This document shows positions 51,901-62,606 of a stretch of 64,000 nt of DNA, piece after piece. Every line of letters begins with the position of its first letter. Position 1 is the stretch's first letter. The translations under genes and the position numbers were made by a program. The DNA is from Cyclobacterium xiamenense (GTDB lineage Bacteria; Bacteroidota; Bacteroidia; Cytophagales; Cyclobacteriaceae), in NCBI RefSeq assembly GCF_009467825.1, contig NZ_WIOK01000018.1, forward strand, positions 59,481 through 123,480. The letters are read 5' to 3'. The notes under the pieces are model-generated. The model ran no database searches. It was not told the DNA's origin and worked only from the letters and a program-made list of their open reading frames with translations.

Positions 51901-52433
51901 GACTTCCCACCTATTTTGGTGGTTTTCAAAACACCTTTGGTTACAAAGGATTTGAATTATCGGTGTTTTTATCCTTTCAGGGAGGCAATTACCTCTACGA
52001 TGGAAACCGCGTGGAAGTTGCTGGAGGCTCAAATTTCCGGGCCGATCTGGAAGGTCGTGTGTGGACCGAGGATAATCCGAATGCCGAACTGCCCAGACAG
52101 AGTTACCTCAAAAGAACCCGGGAAAACGAACCGATGGCCCGACCTGGCTCCACTTCGTTGTACCTGCAGGATGGCTCTTTTGTCCGGCTTCGAAACGTGC
52201 AGTTGAGCTATAACTTACCGCAGACCTGGCTTTCGAAAGCGAAAATTAAAAACGGTCGGGTGTATGTCAATGCCACGAACCTGCTGACCTTCACGGGGTA
52301 CGATGGCTTCGATCCGGAGGTGGCTAATTTTGATGCCAACCGCCAAAACCGGAATCTGACGCAGGGTTTTGTAGGCGGGAGCCCTTTTCCCCAACTGCGG
52401 ACCATTACCGGAGGTGTTTCATTTACTTTTTAA
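48939..52433 (+). CDS. SusC/RagA TonB-linked outer membrane receptor with STN domain
   Basis: The 1164-residue TonB-dependent transporter imports oligosaccharides. The order is a signal segment (about 1-35), an STN domain (about 45-115; LTNQNLTIKQVFETIEAESD) that signals to FecR, a carboxypeptidase-like beta domain (about 128-205; GIVRDSEGEPLPGVTVFVEG), a plug domain with EEVVVTGYGSQLKREVTGSI, and a 22-strand barrel ending in GGVSFTF. The STN domain makes this a signal-transducing receptor, matching the sigma/anti-sigma genes upstream. It is followed by susD after 19 bases. Confidence 0.95.
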   Translation: MKNLLRILLMSVKFVLYGYACLVVTMTSVVAHTVNGQVKSIEEISVTLTNQNLTIKQVFETIEAESDLRFFYFEKNVDLTQEITLIPQRRWVADILAEVSSKTDLKFKQINTTIAVNKRRTDTPPRSADVEEFKTVTGIVRDSEGEPLPGVTVFVEGASSGTVTDLDGRFSLDTPEQGYLIISFIGFKRERVNLSSGDTFDVTLQPDNTTLEEVVVTGYGSQLKREVTGSIASVKGEELARVQVPSFDAALQGKAAGVQVNQGSGVPGSPSRILIRGTSSISAGSEPLIVVDGFPLTQELTGQGGINSFMSINPSDIEDIQVLKDAAATAIYGSRGANGVILVTTRSGKDGQRSINFNYSYGVQEPANMVEMADGAQWLRMVDRSFANDGFDREWDPVVDGGLVSSFIESPNQYLTRQMVEQVAASGGTDWLSPIWRQGSIEDVTVSATRGNERSSYFISLRYQDHKGLMNAQRLQTYGLRANLDFTISDKLKTGIKTNFNYFENQRGQLGGTNEANPNGGRPDRGNRGGYGAAIGGAVPVLPVFLEDGSYFDPFGGRNPIVANLPSNFLDKAENYRNISNLFVEYTPIEGLSLRAEGGIDTWYTKSTYHVSDAVRISRYGEVGNTLRNNLNLNAYATYTKKMDAHSFTLVAGAERQRRNFFRTDARAENLVSSDVNIGETAGDNVISLVTGTFPEFRIQSYFGRLNYNYKDKYYAMASFRRDGASVFGRNNRYGQFPALSAGWILSEENFASNLGPVDFLKLRASFGRTGNADIPNVLENQYVTWPAYSFGSGIIQRVIGVPDIQWEEINTFDASLDFEAYEARVSGSVGFYQQDVKNMLLLNPIPPSQGILLGTSAIWTNIGDLRNRGLEMSLNTVNIDSPGGFSWRTDFNLTLIRDKVMRLVPRLDQNNLGIVQGATITRSGGRLGTYFMAEHAFIDPDTGYEYIYEINQDLFAETGIIEKTGETLLATPANAQQNRVELEGKSGLPTYFGGFQNTFGYKGFELSVFLSFQGGNYLYDGNRVEVAGGSNFRADLEGRVWTEDNPNAELPRQSYLKRTRENEPMARPGSTSLYLQDGSFVRLRNVQLSYNLPQTWLSKAKIKNGRVYVNATNLLTFTGYDGFDPEVANFDANRQNRNLTQGFVGGSPFPQLRTITGGVSFTF

Positions 52434-52452
52434 CAACTAATCTAAAAAGAAC

Positions 52453-53997
52453 ATGAAAAAGATACGAACGATCAACACATACGTTTGCCTGGTCATGCTG
52501 TTGGCAATGGGACTATTCAGTTCCTGTGAAGACCAGTGGTTGGAGGATGTAGGTACCGTTTCCAATGGGTTTTCCCAACCAAGAAATACCCAGGATTTGG
52601 AGCAATTGGTCAATGGTGCACTTTGGGTAGCCGGAGGCAGTGGAGGCTTTCGTGGTATTCACGGAAACCAGGCTATCTACTCAGCTACCATCTCTGATGT
52701 GGGAAAGCTAATGGATGACCTGGGAGTAGTCGGTCAGGATGCGGTCGATTGGTACAACCGTGATTTTTCCAACAATTCCCACTCCCAACCCACGCGCAAC
52801 TGGGAAGCAGGGTATGCGGTCTTGTTGGCGGCCAATGCGGTAATCGACTGGGTAGACCGAAACGGTGCCTTTGACGATGCGCAGGCCCATTGGACCCCAC
52901 GCATTATGGGGGAAGCCTACTGGTTGCGGGCTTGGGTTAATTTCCACCTGGTACGCATTTTTGCGCCGCCCTATGGTTCGGATAACAGTGCTCCGGCCAT
53001 CATTATTAAAAATAGAATGCCTAACTCTGCCTTTGATAATCCAGAGTTAAGTACCGTTCAGGAGGTCTACGATCAGATTTTAGCAGATCTCGAACAGGCC
53101 ATTGAGTTGTTGCCCGAACGATACGATCCGGATAGAGACCCCCCCGCATACGTGGACCGGCAAGATCGCATGGCGGCCCATTTCCTGGCCATGCGTGTCA
53201 ATTTTCAGATGCGAAACTGGGAGCAAGCCGAGGAACATGCCGACGCAATCCTGAACTCAGGAAGGTATCCGCTCGACCAGGATCCCATAGAAGCATGGAA
53301 CAAGGATCAGTTTGGGGATAAAGGACATGAGGTGGTATTTCAGTACGTTACTTCCGGTCCGCAGACCAGTTGGAAGCCGCCGGTGATTTCCAGGTGGTTG
53401 GGGTACTCCGATCCCAATGGAAGATGGAACCTCACAAACCGATTTAATAACAACCAGATTATGTCCCTGAGCGAACATTTTAAATCCCTAACCGGCTGGG
53501 ACAATCACGAAGAAGCCATGAACGATAAGCGGTACCAACAGTTGTTTATTTCGTTTGGACCCAACGAAGACCCGAGACCTGCTTACCAGGGCTTAAACAC
53601 CCGGGAGGTTTGGGGACATAAATGGTACCGTGCAGGAGAGGCGGAGGCTTCCAATCGCGTTTCCAGCCTTCCCCTCATGCGTGCGGCGGAAGCCCATCTT
53701 ACCCGATCCTACCTGAGGTTTTCGCGAGGGGACGAAGAGGGTGCCCGGTCGGACTTGAACGTCGTTCGGAACCGTGCTGGCCTGGAAGCCTATTCCGGTC
53801 CGATGTCCGTAGAAATCATCGAAATCGAACGCATGAAAGAGTTGGTTTTCGAAAACGACCGGCTTTACTACCTGCAGGCCTTGCAGCGGGAGATTCCAAA
53901 TGGGGACCGTGGACCCGGTACCATTGATTGGACTGCCAGAACCTGGCAACCTGTTCCGCAAAACGAATTGGATTTGAACCCAAACATTGACCGATAA
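52453..53997 (+). CDS. RagB/SusD-family glycan-binding lipoprotein
   Basis: The 514-residue lipoprotein forms the lid over the SusC barrel and captures glycan at the surface. It has a lipobox (LFSSC, cysteine near residue 25), the SusD N-terminal helical repeats with GEAYWLRAWVNFHLVRIF, and the C-terminal domain with LMRAAEAHLTRSYLRFSRGD and LNVVRNRAGLEAY. RMKELVFENDRLYYLQALQRE closes the fold. The stop lies 4 bases before the next start and 21 bases before a perfect hairpin. Confidence 0.93.
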   Translation: MKKIRTINTYVCLVMLLAMGLFSSCEDQWLEDVGTVSNGFSQPRNTQDLEQLVNGALWVAGGSGGFRGIHGNQAIYSATISDVGKLMDDLGVVGQDAVDWYNRDFSNNSHSQPTRNWEAGYAVLLAANAVIDWVDRNGAFDDAQAHWTPRIMGEAYWLRAWVNFHLVRIFAPPYGSDNSAPAIIIKNRMPNSAFDNPELSTVQEVYDQILADLEQAIELLPERYDPDRDPPAYVDRQDRMAAHFLAMRVNFQMRNWEQAEEHADAILNSGRYPLDQDPIEAWNKDQFGDKGHEVVFQYVTSGPQTSWKPPVISRWLGYSDPNGRWNLTNRFNNNQIMSLSEHFKSLTGWDNHEEAMNDKRYQQLFISFGPNEDPRPAYQGLNTREVWGHKWYRAGEAEASNRVSSLPLMRAAEAHLTRSYLRFSRGDEEGARSDLNVVRNRAGLEAYSGPMSVEIIEIERMKELVFENDRLYYLQALQREIPNGDRGPGTIDWTARTWQPVPQNELDLNPNIDR

Positions 53998-54001
53998 ACC
54001 T

Positions 54002-56158
54002 ATGGGGTATTTTTTTTCAAAGGAAAAGCCTTTTACCGGGCTTTTCCTTTGTATTCTTCTGGGCTGGTTAGCCCTTGCCTTCCCTACCGGTGGCATCGCC
54101 CAGCATTGCTGGTCCACGCAAAGCTATCCGGACGAACAGGGATTTCAGGACAGAACCGCCGGAGTTTTGGAAAGGCTGGCTACTCTGGAGATTGCAAAAC
54201 GTTCTCAGGGTACGGCTATTTGTCCGGACACCGGGCGTTCCTTTAAAACCTGGGCAGTGGAAGGAGAATACGTGTTGTCTCCCTATACTGGAAGAAAAAT
54301 CATTCAGGGACCTACCGGATATTTTGGCCCCAGGGAACGGGGAGAAGACGGACAAATCAGTCGATTTGGCGGAGATGCCCTAAAGAAGGATTTGATTCCT
54401 GCCACGGCAACGTTGCTGCTCAACCCCTTCGATTCGTTGACCCGTGCCTTTCTTTCTGTACCGGGCAATTTGGCACAACAGTATCACTTCGCCGCCAAAA
54501 ACTGGGCTCGGTTTTACCCCCTTCTCGCCGAGAAAATGGGCCCTGAGTGGAGAAAGCAATTCCAGCAGGCTGTGGCAGACTATACGGCATTATCCAGACC
54601 CTCGGATGGCTACCGGAGCTATGCGCCTCTTTCCACCCCTCATGATCTGGTCGGAGAGCCGGGGCATCTGCTTGGCGGGAATAAAAAAGACGGGGGCACT
54701 GAAAATCATAAAATCATGTGGCGATCGGCTGCCCTGGTCTATGCAGGCAACTTTCCCGACAGTGCCCGAATTTCAGGCTGGCCTATCAATCAGGCGGATT
54801 CGTTGGCCAGTGGGTATTTTTCTGATTTTTTAAAACGACTTTTGACCACTGGAAACGGGGAATACGATTCCGAAATATACTATCCCCACAGCATCGAAGC
54901 CTTGCTAAATGCGTACGACTTTGCCGGATCCGCAGCAGACAGGGACGTGGCCAGGGCGATTTTGGACTATTACCTGATCACACTGGCCATTAAATCCTAC
55001 GATGGCGCCCTGGCTGGTGCACAGAAGCGCGGACCTTCCCATATGAATCGGGGAGGCGAGCTGAGTAGCCTGTTTCATGTCTGGTTTGATTCACCGATGC
55101 TAGACGATACGCCGGCTTCCCTGCACCAGTTGAGCAGTGGATACCGGCCCAATTCGCTCATCTGGAAACTTTACAACAAAGCGTTTGATCTGCCGCTGGA
55201 ATTAGCCGTTGCCCGGCCTACCTATCATATGGATCAACCAAACGATGCACAGGAATACTTTTACGCAAGCAGGAATTTCGGTATGGGAAGCATCTACCTA
55301 AACCGACTGGATAATCCCAATCAACAGGTACAGTGGTCCCTCGTTTTCCGAACGGATAAGGGCCCCAAAACGGTAGGAGGAGGGCAGCCCTTTCATGGCA
55401 GCCCCGGCGGTCACAGCCCTTACACCCAGACCTTTCAGTATCGCGAAACACTTCTCGTCGCTGCAGCGGAGACGAGTAGAAGAGGGAGAAGCGAGGAGCC
55501 GGCGTACGACATGCGCAAAAAACTGGGGGAAAAAGCCTTGCAGGAATTGGACAAGCCGCCCGCAATGGGTACTCCGGCCTTTGCCGACTGGGTGAAAAAA
55601 GCCAGGTACCAAGAAGCCTGCTGGCTATTCATTCCAAAGAATAGCGGTGAAATTTTGGAAAAAGATGGTAGGGTGTTCTTGCGATCGGATCGGGTATACC
55701 TGGCCATCACCCCTTTCTCCAACGAGCATTACTGGATCGATTCCCTGGCAGGGAACAGCAATTCTGGAAATACGGATCAGTTTCAGGATTATGCGATATT
55801 AGTGGTGCCCGGACCTTTCTCTGGCTATGCGCTGGAGGTTCACGAGAGCGACTCTTTTTTAAACGTTGAGGAGTTTATGCAGCGTATGCGAGCAGAATCT
55901 GACCTGAAAATTAACGTTCGATCCCGGATCGCAAAGTACCGGTCCAGTTCCGGTGATTCCCTGGAAATGGTGTACCGGGGAGATGCACTGCATGCTACCG
56001 GCAGGATAAATGAAAAGGAAGTAACTTTTACTGACTGGAGCCCGGCGGGGGTGTACACATCGGATGTGTTGGCGATTGGTGAGGGAGTTCTCCGGCTAAA
56101 GTTAGGTGGTAAGGTTCAAACGATGAAATGGACAAAGAATGGCATTGAAAGAAATTAA
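54002..56158 (+). CDS. Secreted all-alpha (toroid) enzyme, predicted polysaccharide lyase-like
   Basis: The 718-residue secreted protein has a signal peptide (about 1-34) and a long N-terminal alpha-helical domain followed by a beta-rich C-terminus, the layout of (alpha/alpha)-toroid polysaccharide lyases and heparinase-like proteins. Conserved-looking polar segments are GGTENHKIMWRSA, NGEYDSEIYYPHSIEALL and AQKRGPSHMNRGGEL, which may form the active site. I cannot assign a lyase family. It lies directly after susD and overlaps the heparinase-like gene by 20 bases. The first in-frame codon is a TTG at 53987, but the ATG at 54002 is preferred. Confidence 0.6.
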   Translation: MGYFFSKEKPFTGLFLCILLGWLALAFPTGGIAQHCWSTQSYPDEQGFQDRTAGVLERLATLEIAKRSQGTAICPDTGRSFKTWAVEGEYVLSPYTGRKIIQGPTGYFGPRERGEDGQISRFGGDALKKDLIPATATLLLNPFDSLTRAFLSVPGNLAQQYHFAAKNWARFYPLLAEKMGPEWRKQFQQAVADYTALSRPSDGYRSYAPLSTPHDLVGEPGHLLGGNKKDGGTENHKIMWRSAALVYAGNFPDSARISGWPINQADSLASGYFSDFLKRLLTTGNGEYDSEIYYPHSIEALLNAYDFAGSAADRDVARAILDYYLITLAIKSYDGALAGAQKRGPSHMNRGGELSSLFHVWFDSPMLDDTPASLHQLSSGYRPNSLIWKLYNKAFDLPLELAVARPTYHMDQPNDAQEYFYASRNFGMGSIYLNRLDNPNQQVQWSLVFRTDKGPKTVGGGQPFHGSPGGHSPYTQTFQYRETLLVAAAETSRRGRSEEPAYDMRKKLGEKALQELDKPPAMGTPAFADWVKKARYQEACWLFIPKNSGEILEKDGRVFLRSDRVYLAITPFSNEHYWIDSLAGNSNSGNTDQFQDYAILVVPGPFSGYALEVHESDSFLNVEEFMQRMRAESDLKINVRSRIAKYRSSSGDSLEMVYRGDALHATGRINEKEVTFTDWSPAGVYTSDVLAIGEGVLRLKLGGKVQTMKWTKNGIERN
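54019..54050 (+). terminator. Perfect 12-bp hairpin after susD, inside the next coding region
   Basis: AAAGGAAAAGCC (54019-54030), loop of 8, GGCTTTTCCTTT (54039-54050). The right arm ends in TTT and is followed by GTATTCTTCT, a weak T-tract. It falls on codons 7-16 of the downstream signal peptide. It could attenuate transcription or stabilise the susCD message. Confidence 0.6.
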
Positions 56159-58073
56159 ATCGAAACGAAAGCAATCTCTGCTAATGGGGATACTTTGTCT
56201 GGGCTTACTGGTGCTCGGGCTGGTACCCCCCGCTACGGCACAAAAAAATGCCCTGGATTGGCTCATTGATGCGCCGGAATTGGAGCAAGCAGACGCTGTT
56301 GGGATACATCCGAGGGGGTTGCTGTTGCCAGAAGAAGTGCCAGTCCTTCGCAAACGATTGGCAGAGGAGCGGTATTCGGGTATTTTATCGGCCTACCGGG
56401 AAAAAGCAGCGCGACTTGAAAAAGCATTGCAGATAGCGGATCCGGATGCCCGACAACTGGCCGAATCGGCTGAAATGTTCGCCATTTTACATTTATTGTC
56501 GGGTGAAGCCCGGTATTCGGATCAGGCCTTCTCCCAGCTGGAGCGGTTGTTTCAAGATCGGATAATTTTTAATAACCCCGTTTCCCGAGGACTTACCCGA
56601 GCGGCTGTCTTGCGTTCGTTGGCAATGGCCTATGACCTGTGCTACACGGGATGGTCTCCGGATCAGCGAAACCGCGTAAACCGGCAACTGTACAAACTCA
56701 CCTATACCACGCAGGCAAACATGGGGGCGGAGGCCAATTATAGCCTGGTTAGCAACTGGATGGGGGTACGCTGGGGAGCGGCCCTCTTTGCGGGAATGGT
56801 CTGGGACAATCCCTTTCCGGATGAACGGTCCCTCATGGATCCGCTGGTATGGGACGCCACCAAGCGACTGATGGATCATATCAGGGAAAACATCTATCCG
56901 CAAGGCTGGAACGCGGAAAGTATCGGTTACCACTTGTACAATTGGTCGTTTATCGGCCCGGCCCTTATCGCGTTTCAAAACAGGCAGGGGCAGGGAAACA
57001 GCCGGTCCGCGCTGGAAATACTGGCTCCTACCGCCAGGGAAGCGATAAAAGCCATGGCACCAACCATGGTTAGCATTTTTGCCCGGGAGGGTCTAACGGG
57101 AATGAAGCCCGATTTATCTGATGACAACTTAAATCTTGGTACCGGTTTTTTTGGATTGGCATTTCGCCTGTATCCCCAGGCGGAACTACCCGAAATCAAA
57201 TGGATGCACGATTATCTGGGAGATAGTTCCCTCTACAGCCTGATGTATTACCCTGCGGAAATACGTAGTAAAAACCCGGGCCAAAGCGGTTGGTTAAACC
57301 ATGCCGATACTACGCAAGGAGTGGCCGTTTTCAGAAACAGGTTTGCCGATGATGCCGACGTAGTAGCAGTGTTTAATACCTCTTCCAAACGCATTGCGGG
57401 TCACAAAGGTCCGGATGTCAATACGTTTCGCATCATTGGCGGGGGAGTTCCATTGGTTATCGGGGCTGGAAGAACCGGAAAGATCGCCGGACAAACCAAC
57501 GTATTTCCCCATGTACCGGATGGGGATGAGACCGGGCAGCCGGATCCGGGCAGCTTGCTGGATTTCGGATTCGATGGCTCTGGTTCCGGCTTTGCTATCG
57601 GGGAGGGGAGTAGTACCGGGGTGATGGAGCACCGCCGTACGTTTACTGTCCGCTACGATGAGGCTTCCGGAGCGGAAGCAGTGTTTTTGATCGAGGATCA
57701 CACGGAAAACGGGCGGATTTGGCGAATGGCCACGCCTGAATTCAACGAGGTTCGTCTTTCTGAAAATGGGTTTACAATCGATACACCCACTGGATACAGG
57801 CTGCATGTACTGGTCCTGGGCAAGCCGAATCAAGCGCTGGCCACGGTAAGCACCGTTCCTTACGGGGGGCAGCTTTCCCGCGTGAACCCCGGAATCGTCT
57901 GGAACGGCCGGTCTTATACCCACAGCAAGGTCATTGATCTGGAAATGGAAGCGGAACTAACGGTGCTGATGGTTTTGCAAGCTCCCGGTCAGCCGGAGCC
58001 ACAGGTACGTCTCGACGAGGGAAACGCACGTGTTTTTATAGCGAATCTGGCAATCGAATTAGAAAATAAATAA
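56139..58073 (+). CDS. Heparinase II/III-like secreted protein
   Basis: The 644-residue protein has a signal peptide (about 12-35, ending PPATAQ), an (alpha/alpha) helical domain (about 60-390) and a C-terminal beta-sheet domain (about 400-640), as in heparinase II/III and alginate/oligo-uronate lyases. Helical-domain marks are NYSLVSNWMGVRWGAALFAG and GWNAESIGYHLYNWSF (with the Tyr/His pair expected at a lyase active site); the C-terminus has AVFRNRFADDADVVAVFNTS. The start at 56139 overlaps the preceding gene by 20 bases. Exact family and substrate are undetermined. Confidence 0.75.
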   Translation: MALKEIKSKRKQSLLMGILCLGLLVLGLVPPATAQKNALDWLIDAPELEQADAVGIHPRGLLLPEEVPVLRKRLAEERYSGILSAYREKAARLEKALQIADPDARQLAESAEMFAILHLLSGEARYSDQAFSQLERLFQDRIIFNNPVSRGLTRAAVLRSLAMAYDLCYTGWSPDQRNRVNRQLYKLTYTTQANMGAEANYSLVSNWMGVRWGAALFAGMVWDNPFPDERSLMDPLVWDATKRLMDHIRENIYPQGWNAESIGYHLYNWSFIGPALIAFQNRQGQGNSRSALEILAPTAREAIKAMAPTMVSIFAREGLTGMKPDLSDDNLNLGTGFFGLAFRLYPQAELPEIKWMHDYLGDSSLYSLMYYPAEIRSKNPGQSGWLNHADTTQGVAVFRNRFADDADVVAVFNTSSKRIAGHKGPDVNTFRIIGGGVPLVIGAGRTGKIAGQTNVFPHVPDGDETGQPDPGSLLDFGFDGSGSGFAIGEGSSTGVMEHRRTFTVRYDEASGAEAVFLIEDHTENGRIWRMATPEFNEVRLSENGFTIDTPTGYRLHVLVLGKPNQALATVSTVPYGGQLSRVNPGIVWNGRSYTHSKVIDLEMEAELTVLMVLQAPGQPEPQVRLDEGNARVFIANLAIELENK

Positions 58074-58086
58074 CTCACCCTATCCC

Positions 58087-60300
58087 ATGAAAAAAGAACT
58101 GGTTTTCGGCTACCTATTTCTAGGATTTCTGCTTTCTGACCGTTTGGAAGCCCAGCAGGATCACGATTTTCTACACGATGTATACGATAGCAGGCACCAG
58201 TCTCCCGCCCAGCAGCGGTACCGGGACCTGGCTCCGGTACCGGCGGGCGTGGTGTATATTCAGCGTCCGGGAGAAGGGGAAGCGGAAATTCGCTGGCATT
58301 TCCGTACCATGAAGGAATTGGGCTTTACCAATCTCAAACAAATCATGCCACTGCCCGATTGGTCCCTGGAGCAAATCCAGCTGATAGCGCTGGAGGAGGG
58401 GCTCATTCCCTGGTGGTATGCTGAGGGAGGCTGGGATCCCATCAGCCCGGAGTTGATTCAAAAAATCGGACTCCCTGCTGGGATGGAATTGAGCGAAGTG
58501 CGCCGACATCCAAAAATGATTGCGTACCAAACCGACTACTTAAAAAAGCGCGTACAGACGTACGCTGAAGAAGTACGTCAATCGGGGCACCGGGAGCACA
58601 TCCGGGGCTCTAGCAGTGCCTACGACCCACTTGTCGGTGAAAGGGGCCTGGATTTGAGTGATCTGGGGAAGAAATTGTTCGTGTCCTGGGCGAGGGAGCA
58701 GTACCAGACCATCGACCAGCTAAATCTGGCACACAATCAACACCACCACGGTCTGGCCACCGGGGGGCAGCCGTATACTTCCTGGGAAGATTTTGAGAAA
58801 CGGTGGCAAGCGTACAATCACCGCGAACTACGCATCGTTCGGGATATTCTTCGATTCAAAGCGGATTATGGGGTGTCGGCCCTGAAAGAAAAGGTAAGGT
58901 CTTTTCAAAAGGTGGATGCGAACGCTCCCTACCGGGCAGGGGGGGAGCTAGGCTTGTTTCGTCCCCATGCCTATTTTGGGGTAAACTTCCCCGGAATCGC
59001 CGAAGCCATGCGGGATGTCGGATCCTTTTATCCCTCGATTCATTTTACCTGGCATTTTGACCAGGTTCAGGACGAGCTGGGTCCGACGGTCTACATGCAG
59101 GCAAGTTACATCCAAGACATGTTCAAAGGGGGTTGGAGTGGCGGCTGGGAGACCACCGGAGGTCCGCAACAGTTTGGTGGAGAAAAGTTTGGGCAAAACA
59201 ACAAGGGTTTTACGGTAGATGCCCCGGAAATGGAGCAATTTACGTTGAGTATGCTTGCTGCAGGTTTTAAGGGCTGGGGACTTTGGAGTTGGTCGGTGCG
59301 GACCGCGGGGGCGGAAGTAGGCGAATATGCGCTGCTCGACCATCAGAATAACGTCACCGAACGGGCGGTAGCTGTAGGAAAAATAGCGAAAGCCATGCAA
59401 AAATACCGGGAAGAGATTTGGTCCTTACACAAAGAACCGCAGGTTGGCGTTTTTTTTGACTGGGACAACGAGGCCATGTGGACGGCCCTCTCGTTGAAGG
59501 GGCAGGACAGCCTGAGATACCGTCCCATGGAAGCCCGCGTCGGACTGACCCGGGCACTAATCAATGCCGATATCCCCTTCGAATTTGTAACCAAACAGGA
59601 TCTGGAAGCGGGCCTGGCCCAACGCTACCCCGTTATTTATCTGCCAGCTGTTCTGGCCCTCGACAAATCGATGGTTCCGGTTTTAACCCGGTATGTTTCA
59701 AATGGAGGCCGTTTGGTGATGGACATGCCGGGAGCCTGGATGGATACTTATTCGGCACTGTTTCCCAGAGGCAGGGGCAGTGATTTTGCCGACCTGTTCG
59801 GTGTGGTCTTACGGGAATACCAATTTTCGGGTATCAATCGGGATTGGTCCATACAAGGAGCGTTGCTGACAGGTTCCATAGGTGATATTCAGCCGGTTTC
59901 CGCAGAGGTGGTACAGCGATTTGACAACGGGAAAGCGGCGGTGACGGTGAACAAAAAAGGACATGGAGCGGTCGTTCTCATCGGGTATGAGGCTGCCAGA
60001 GCTTGTTTTCGGCCCCGGCAGGACCTTGCCGAAGAGCGACTCCTGAAAGCGGTCATGCCTGAAGGAATGAAGGTACCAGTAAGCAGCGAACAAGCCATCG
60101 TATACCGGCTGGCGGGTCCCGAAAGCGATCATTATTTTCTTTTAAATGAACAGGCCGAAACGGTACAAGCCCGTTTGGATATTGCCGGTCCAAATTACAC
60201 GGCCATGGAAGATGCGGTGAGTGGTGAAACGTTACCGATGGATGCACCCGTGACCATTGAGGCTCATGGAGCAAGGTGGATCCGCATGCAGAAAGACTAA
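58087..60300 (+). CDS. GH42-like glycoside hydrolase with trimerisation domain
   Basis: The 737-residue secreted protein (signal peptide about 1-22) has a TIM barrel resembling family 42 beta-galactosidases (WHFRTMKELGFTNLKQIMP at the start; WSWSVRTAGAEVGEYALLD near its end) followed by a Rossmann-like trimerisation domain (EARVGLTRALINADIPFEFV, YVSNGGRLVMDMPGAW). Barrel loops are unusually long (AHNQHHHGLATGGQPYTSW). The GH42 acid/base Asn-Glu pair could not be placed with confidence, so the activity is uncertain. Its position after two lyase-like genes suggests it acts on the same glycan. Confidence 0.65.
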   Translation: MKKELVFGYLFLGFLLSDRLEAQQDHDFLHDVYDSRHQSPAQQRYRDLAPVPAGVVYIQRPGEGEAEIRWHFRTMKELGFTNLKQIMPLPDWSLEQIQLIALEEGLIPWWYAEGGWDPISPELIQKIGLPAGMELSEVRRHPKMIAYQTDYLKKRVQTYAEEVRQSGHREHIRGSSSAYDPLVGERGLDLSDLGKKLFVSWAREQYQTIDQLNLAHNQHHHGLATGGQPYTSWEDFEKRWQAYNHRELRIVRDILRFKADYGVSALKEKVRSFQKVDANAPYRAGGELGLFRPHAYFGVNFPGIAEAMRDVGSFYPSIHFTWHFDQVQDELGPTVYMQASYIQDMFKGGWSGGWETTGGPQQFGGEKFGQNNKGFTVDAPEMEQFTLSMLAAGFKGWGLWSWSVRTAGAEVGEYALLDHQNNVTERAVAVGKIAKAMQKYREEIWSLHKEPQVGVFFDWDNEAMWTALSLKGQDSLRYRPMEARVGLTRALINADIPFEFVTKQDLEAGLAQRYPVIYLPAVLALDKSMVPVLTRYVSNGGRLVMDMPGAWMDTYSALFPRGRGSDFADLFGVVLREYQFSGINRDWSIQGALLTGSIGDIQPVSAEVVQRFDNGKAAVTVNKKGHGAVVLIGYEAARACFRPRQDLAEERLLKAVMPEGMKVPVSSEQAIVYRLAGPESDHYFLLNEQAETVQARLDIAGPNYTAMEDAVSGETLPMDAPVTIEAHGARWIRMQKD

Positions 60301-60342
60301 CCGATTGCGATTGAACCGAAGCAAATGATTTCCGGGTAAGGG

Positions 60343-60717
60343 CTAAATGAGTGTTTCGAGTTTTTCGTGCGTAAGGGGTTTTTCGATAAATCCGCTAACG
60401 AAGGGAAATTCTTTGGATTTTTGACGGTCCTGGAAGTCGATCGAACTGGAAAGCATGATGATGCGATCGTTTCGTTCGTTTTCAAGTTCTACATAGTGGC
60501 TTAAAAAATCCCAACCATTCATCACCGGCATGTTTATATCTACCAGAATCAATACCTTTTTATCCAATCGCGGATTCTTGAGGTATTCCAATGCCAGTTC
60601 TGCTTCTAAAAATTCGATGGTTTTGGGTGATAGGTTTAACTTGTTGATTAACCGTTTATTGATTAAGTTATTAATAGGGTCATCATCAATTAAAACAATT
60701 AAATCGAATGGATACAT
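60343..60717 (-). CDS. Single-domain response regulator (CheY-like receiver)
   Basis: The 124-residue stand-alone receiver has acidic residues D11-D13, the phospho-accepting D60 in LVDINMPVMNGWDFL, the switch Ser in IIMLSSSID and K113 in FIEKPL. It is a paralogue of the receiver at 16-417. No kinase or output gene adjoins it. It is convergent with the polysaccharide locus, with a gap of 42 bases. Confidence 0.9.
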   Translation of the reverse strand: MYPFDLIVLIDDDPINNLINKRLINKLNLSPKTIEFLEAELALEYLKNPRLDKKVLILVDINMPVMNGWDFLSHYVELENERNDRIIMLSSSIDFQDRQKSKEFPFVSGFIEKPLTHEKLETLI

Positions 60718-60870
60718 TGATTTTTATAATAACTTTTCTCGCGCTCGATCTCTATTTTCTGAAATTTAACACTATAATCTCAGTATTAAAATTTTCTCCT
60801 CATTTTTTGTTGGCCATGCGTAGGCGGGCTTCCGGTGGATCAACCATTGACTCACCGATTAGGACAGGGG

Positions 60871-60908
60871 CAAAAAAAGAGGGGAAGCTGTTGGCTTCCC
60901 CCTTTTCG
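60871..60908 (-). terminator. Terminator of groES-groEL
   Basis: GGGGAAGC (60881-60888), loop TGTTG, GCTTCCCC (60894-60901), followed on the minus strand by a run of T. It lies 20 bases past the groEL stop. Confidence 0.9.
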
Positions 60909-60928
60909 TTATTTGAAGGCGCGATGAA

Positions 60929-62560
<1,632 letters not shown>

Positions 62561-62606
62561 TTACTCGTTTTTTCGTTACAATTAATTAAACTTGATAAAA
62601 GGATCC

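Noticed and set aside
57294..57923. Minus-strand open frame of 209 codons opposite the heparinase-like gene
   Set aside because: Antisense shadow; composition unlike the neighbouring proteins and no motif.
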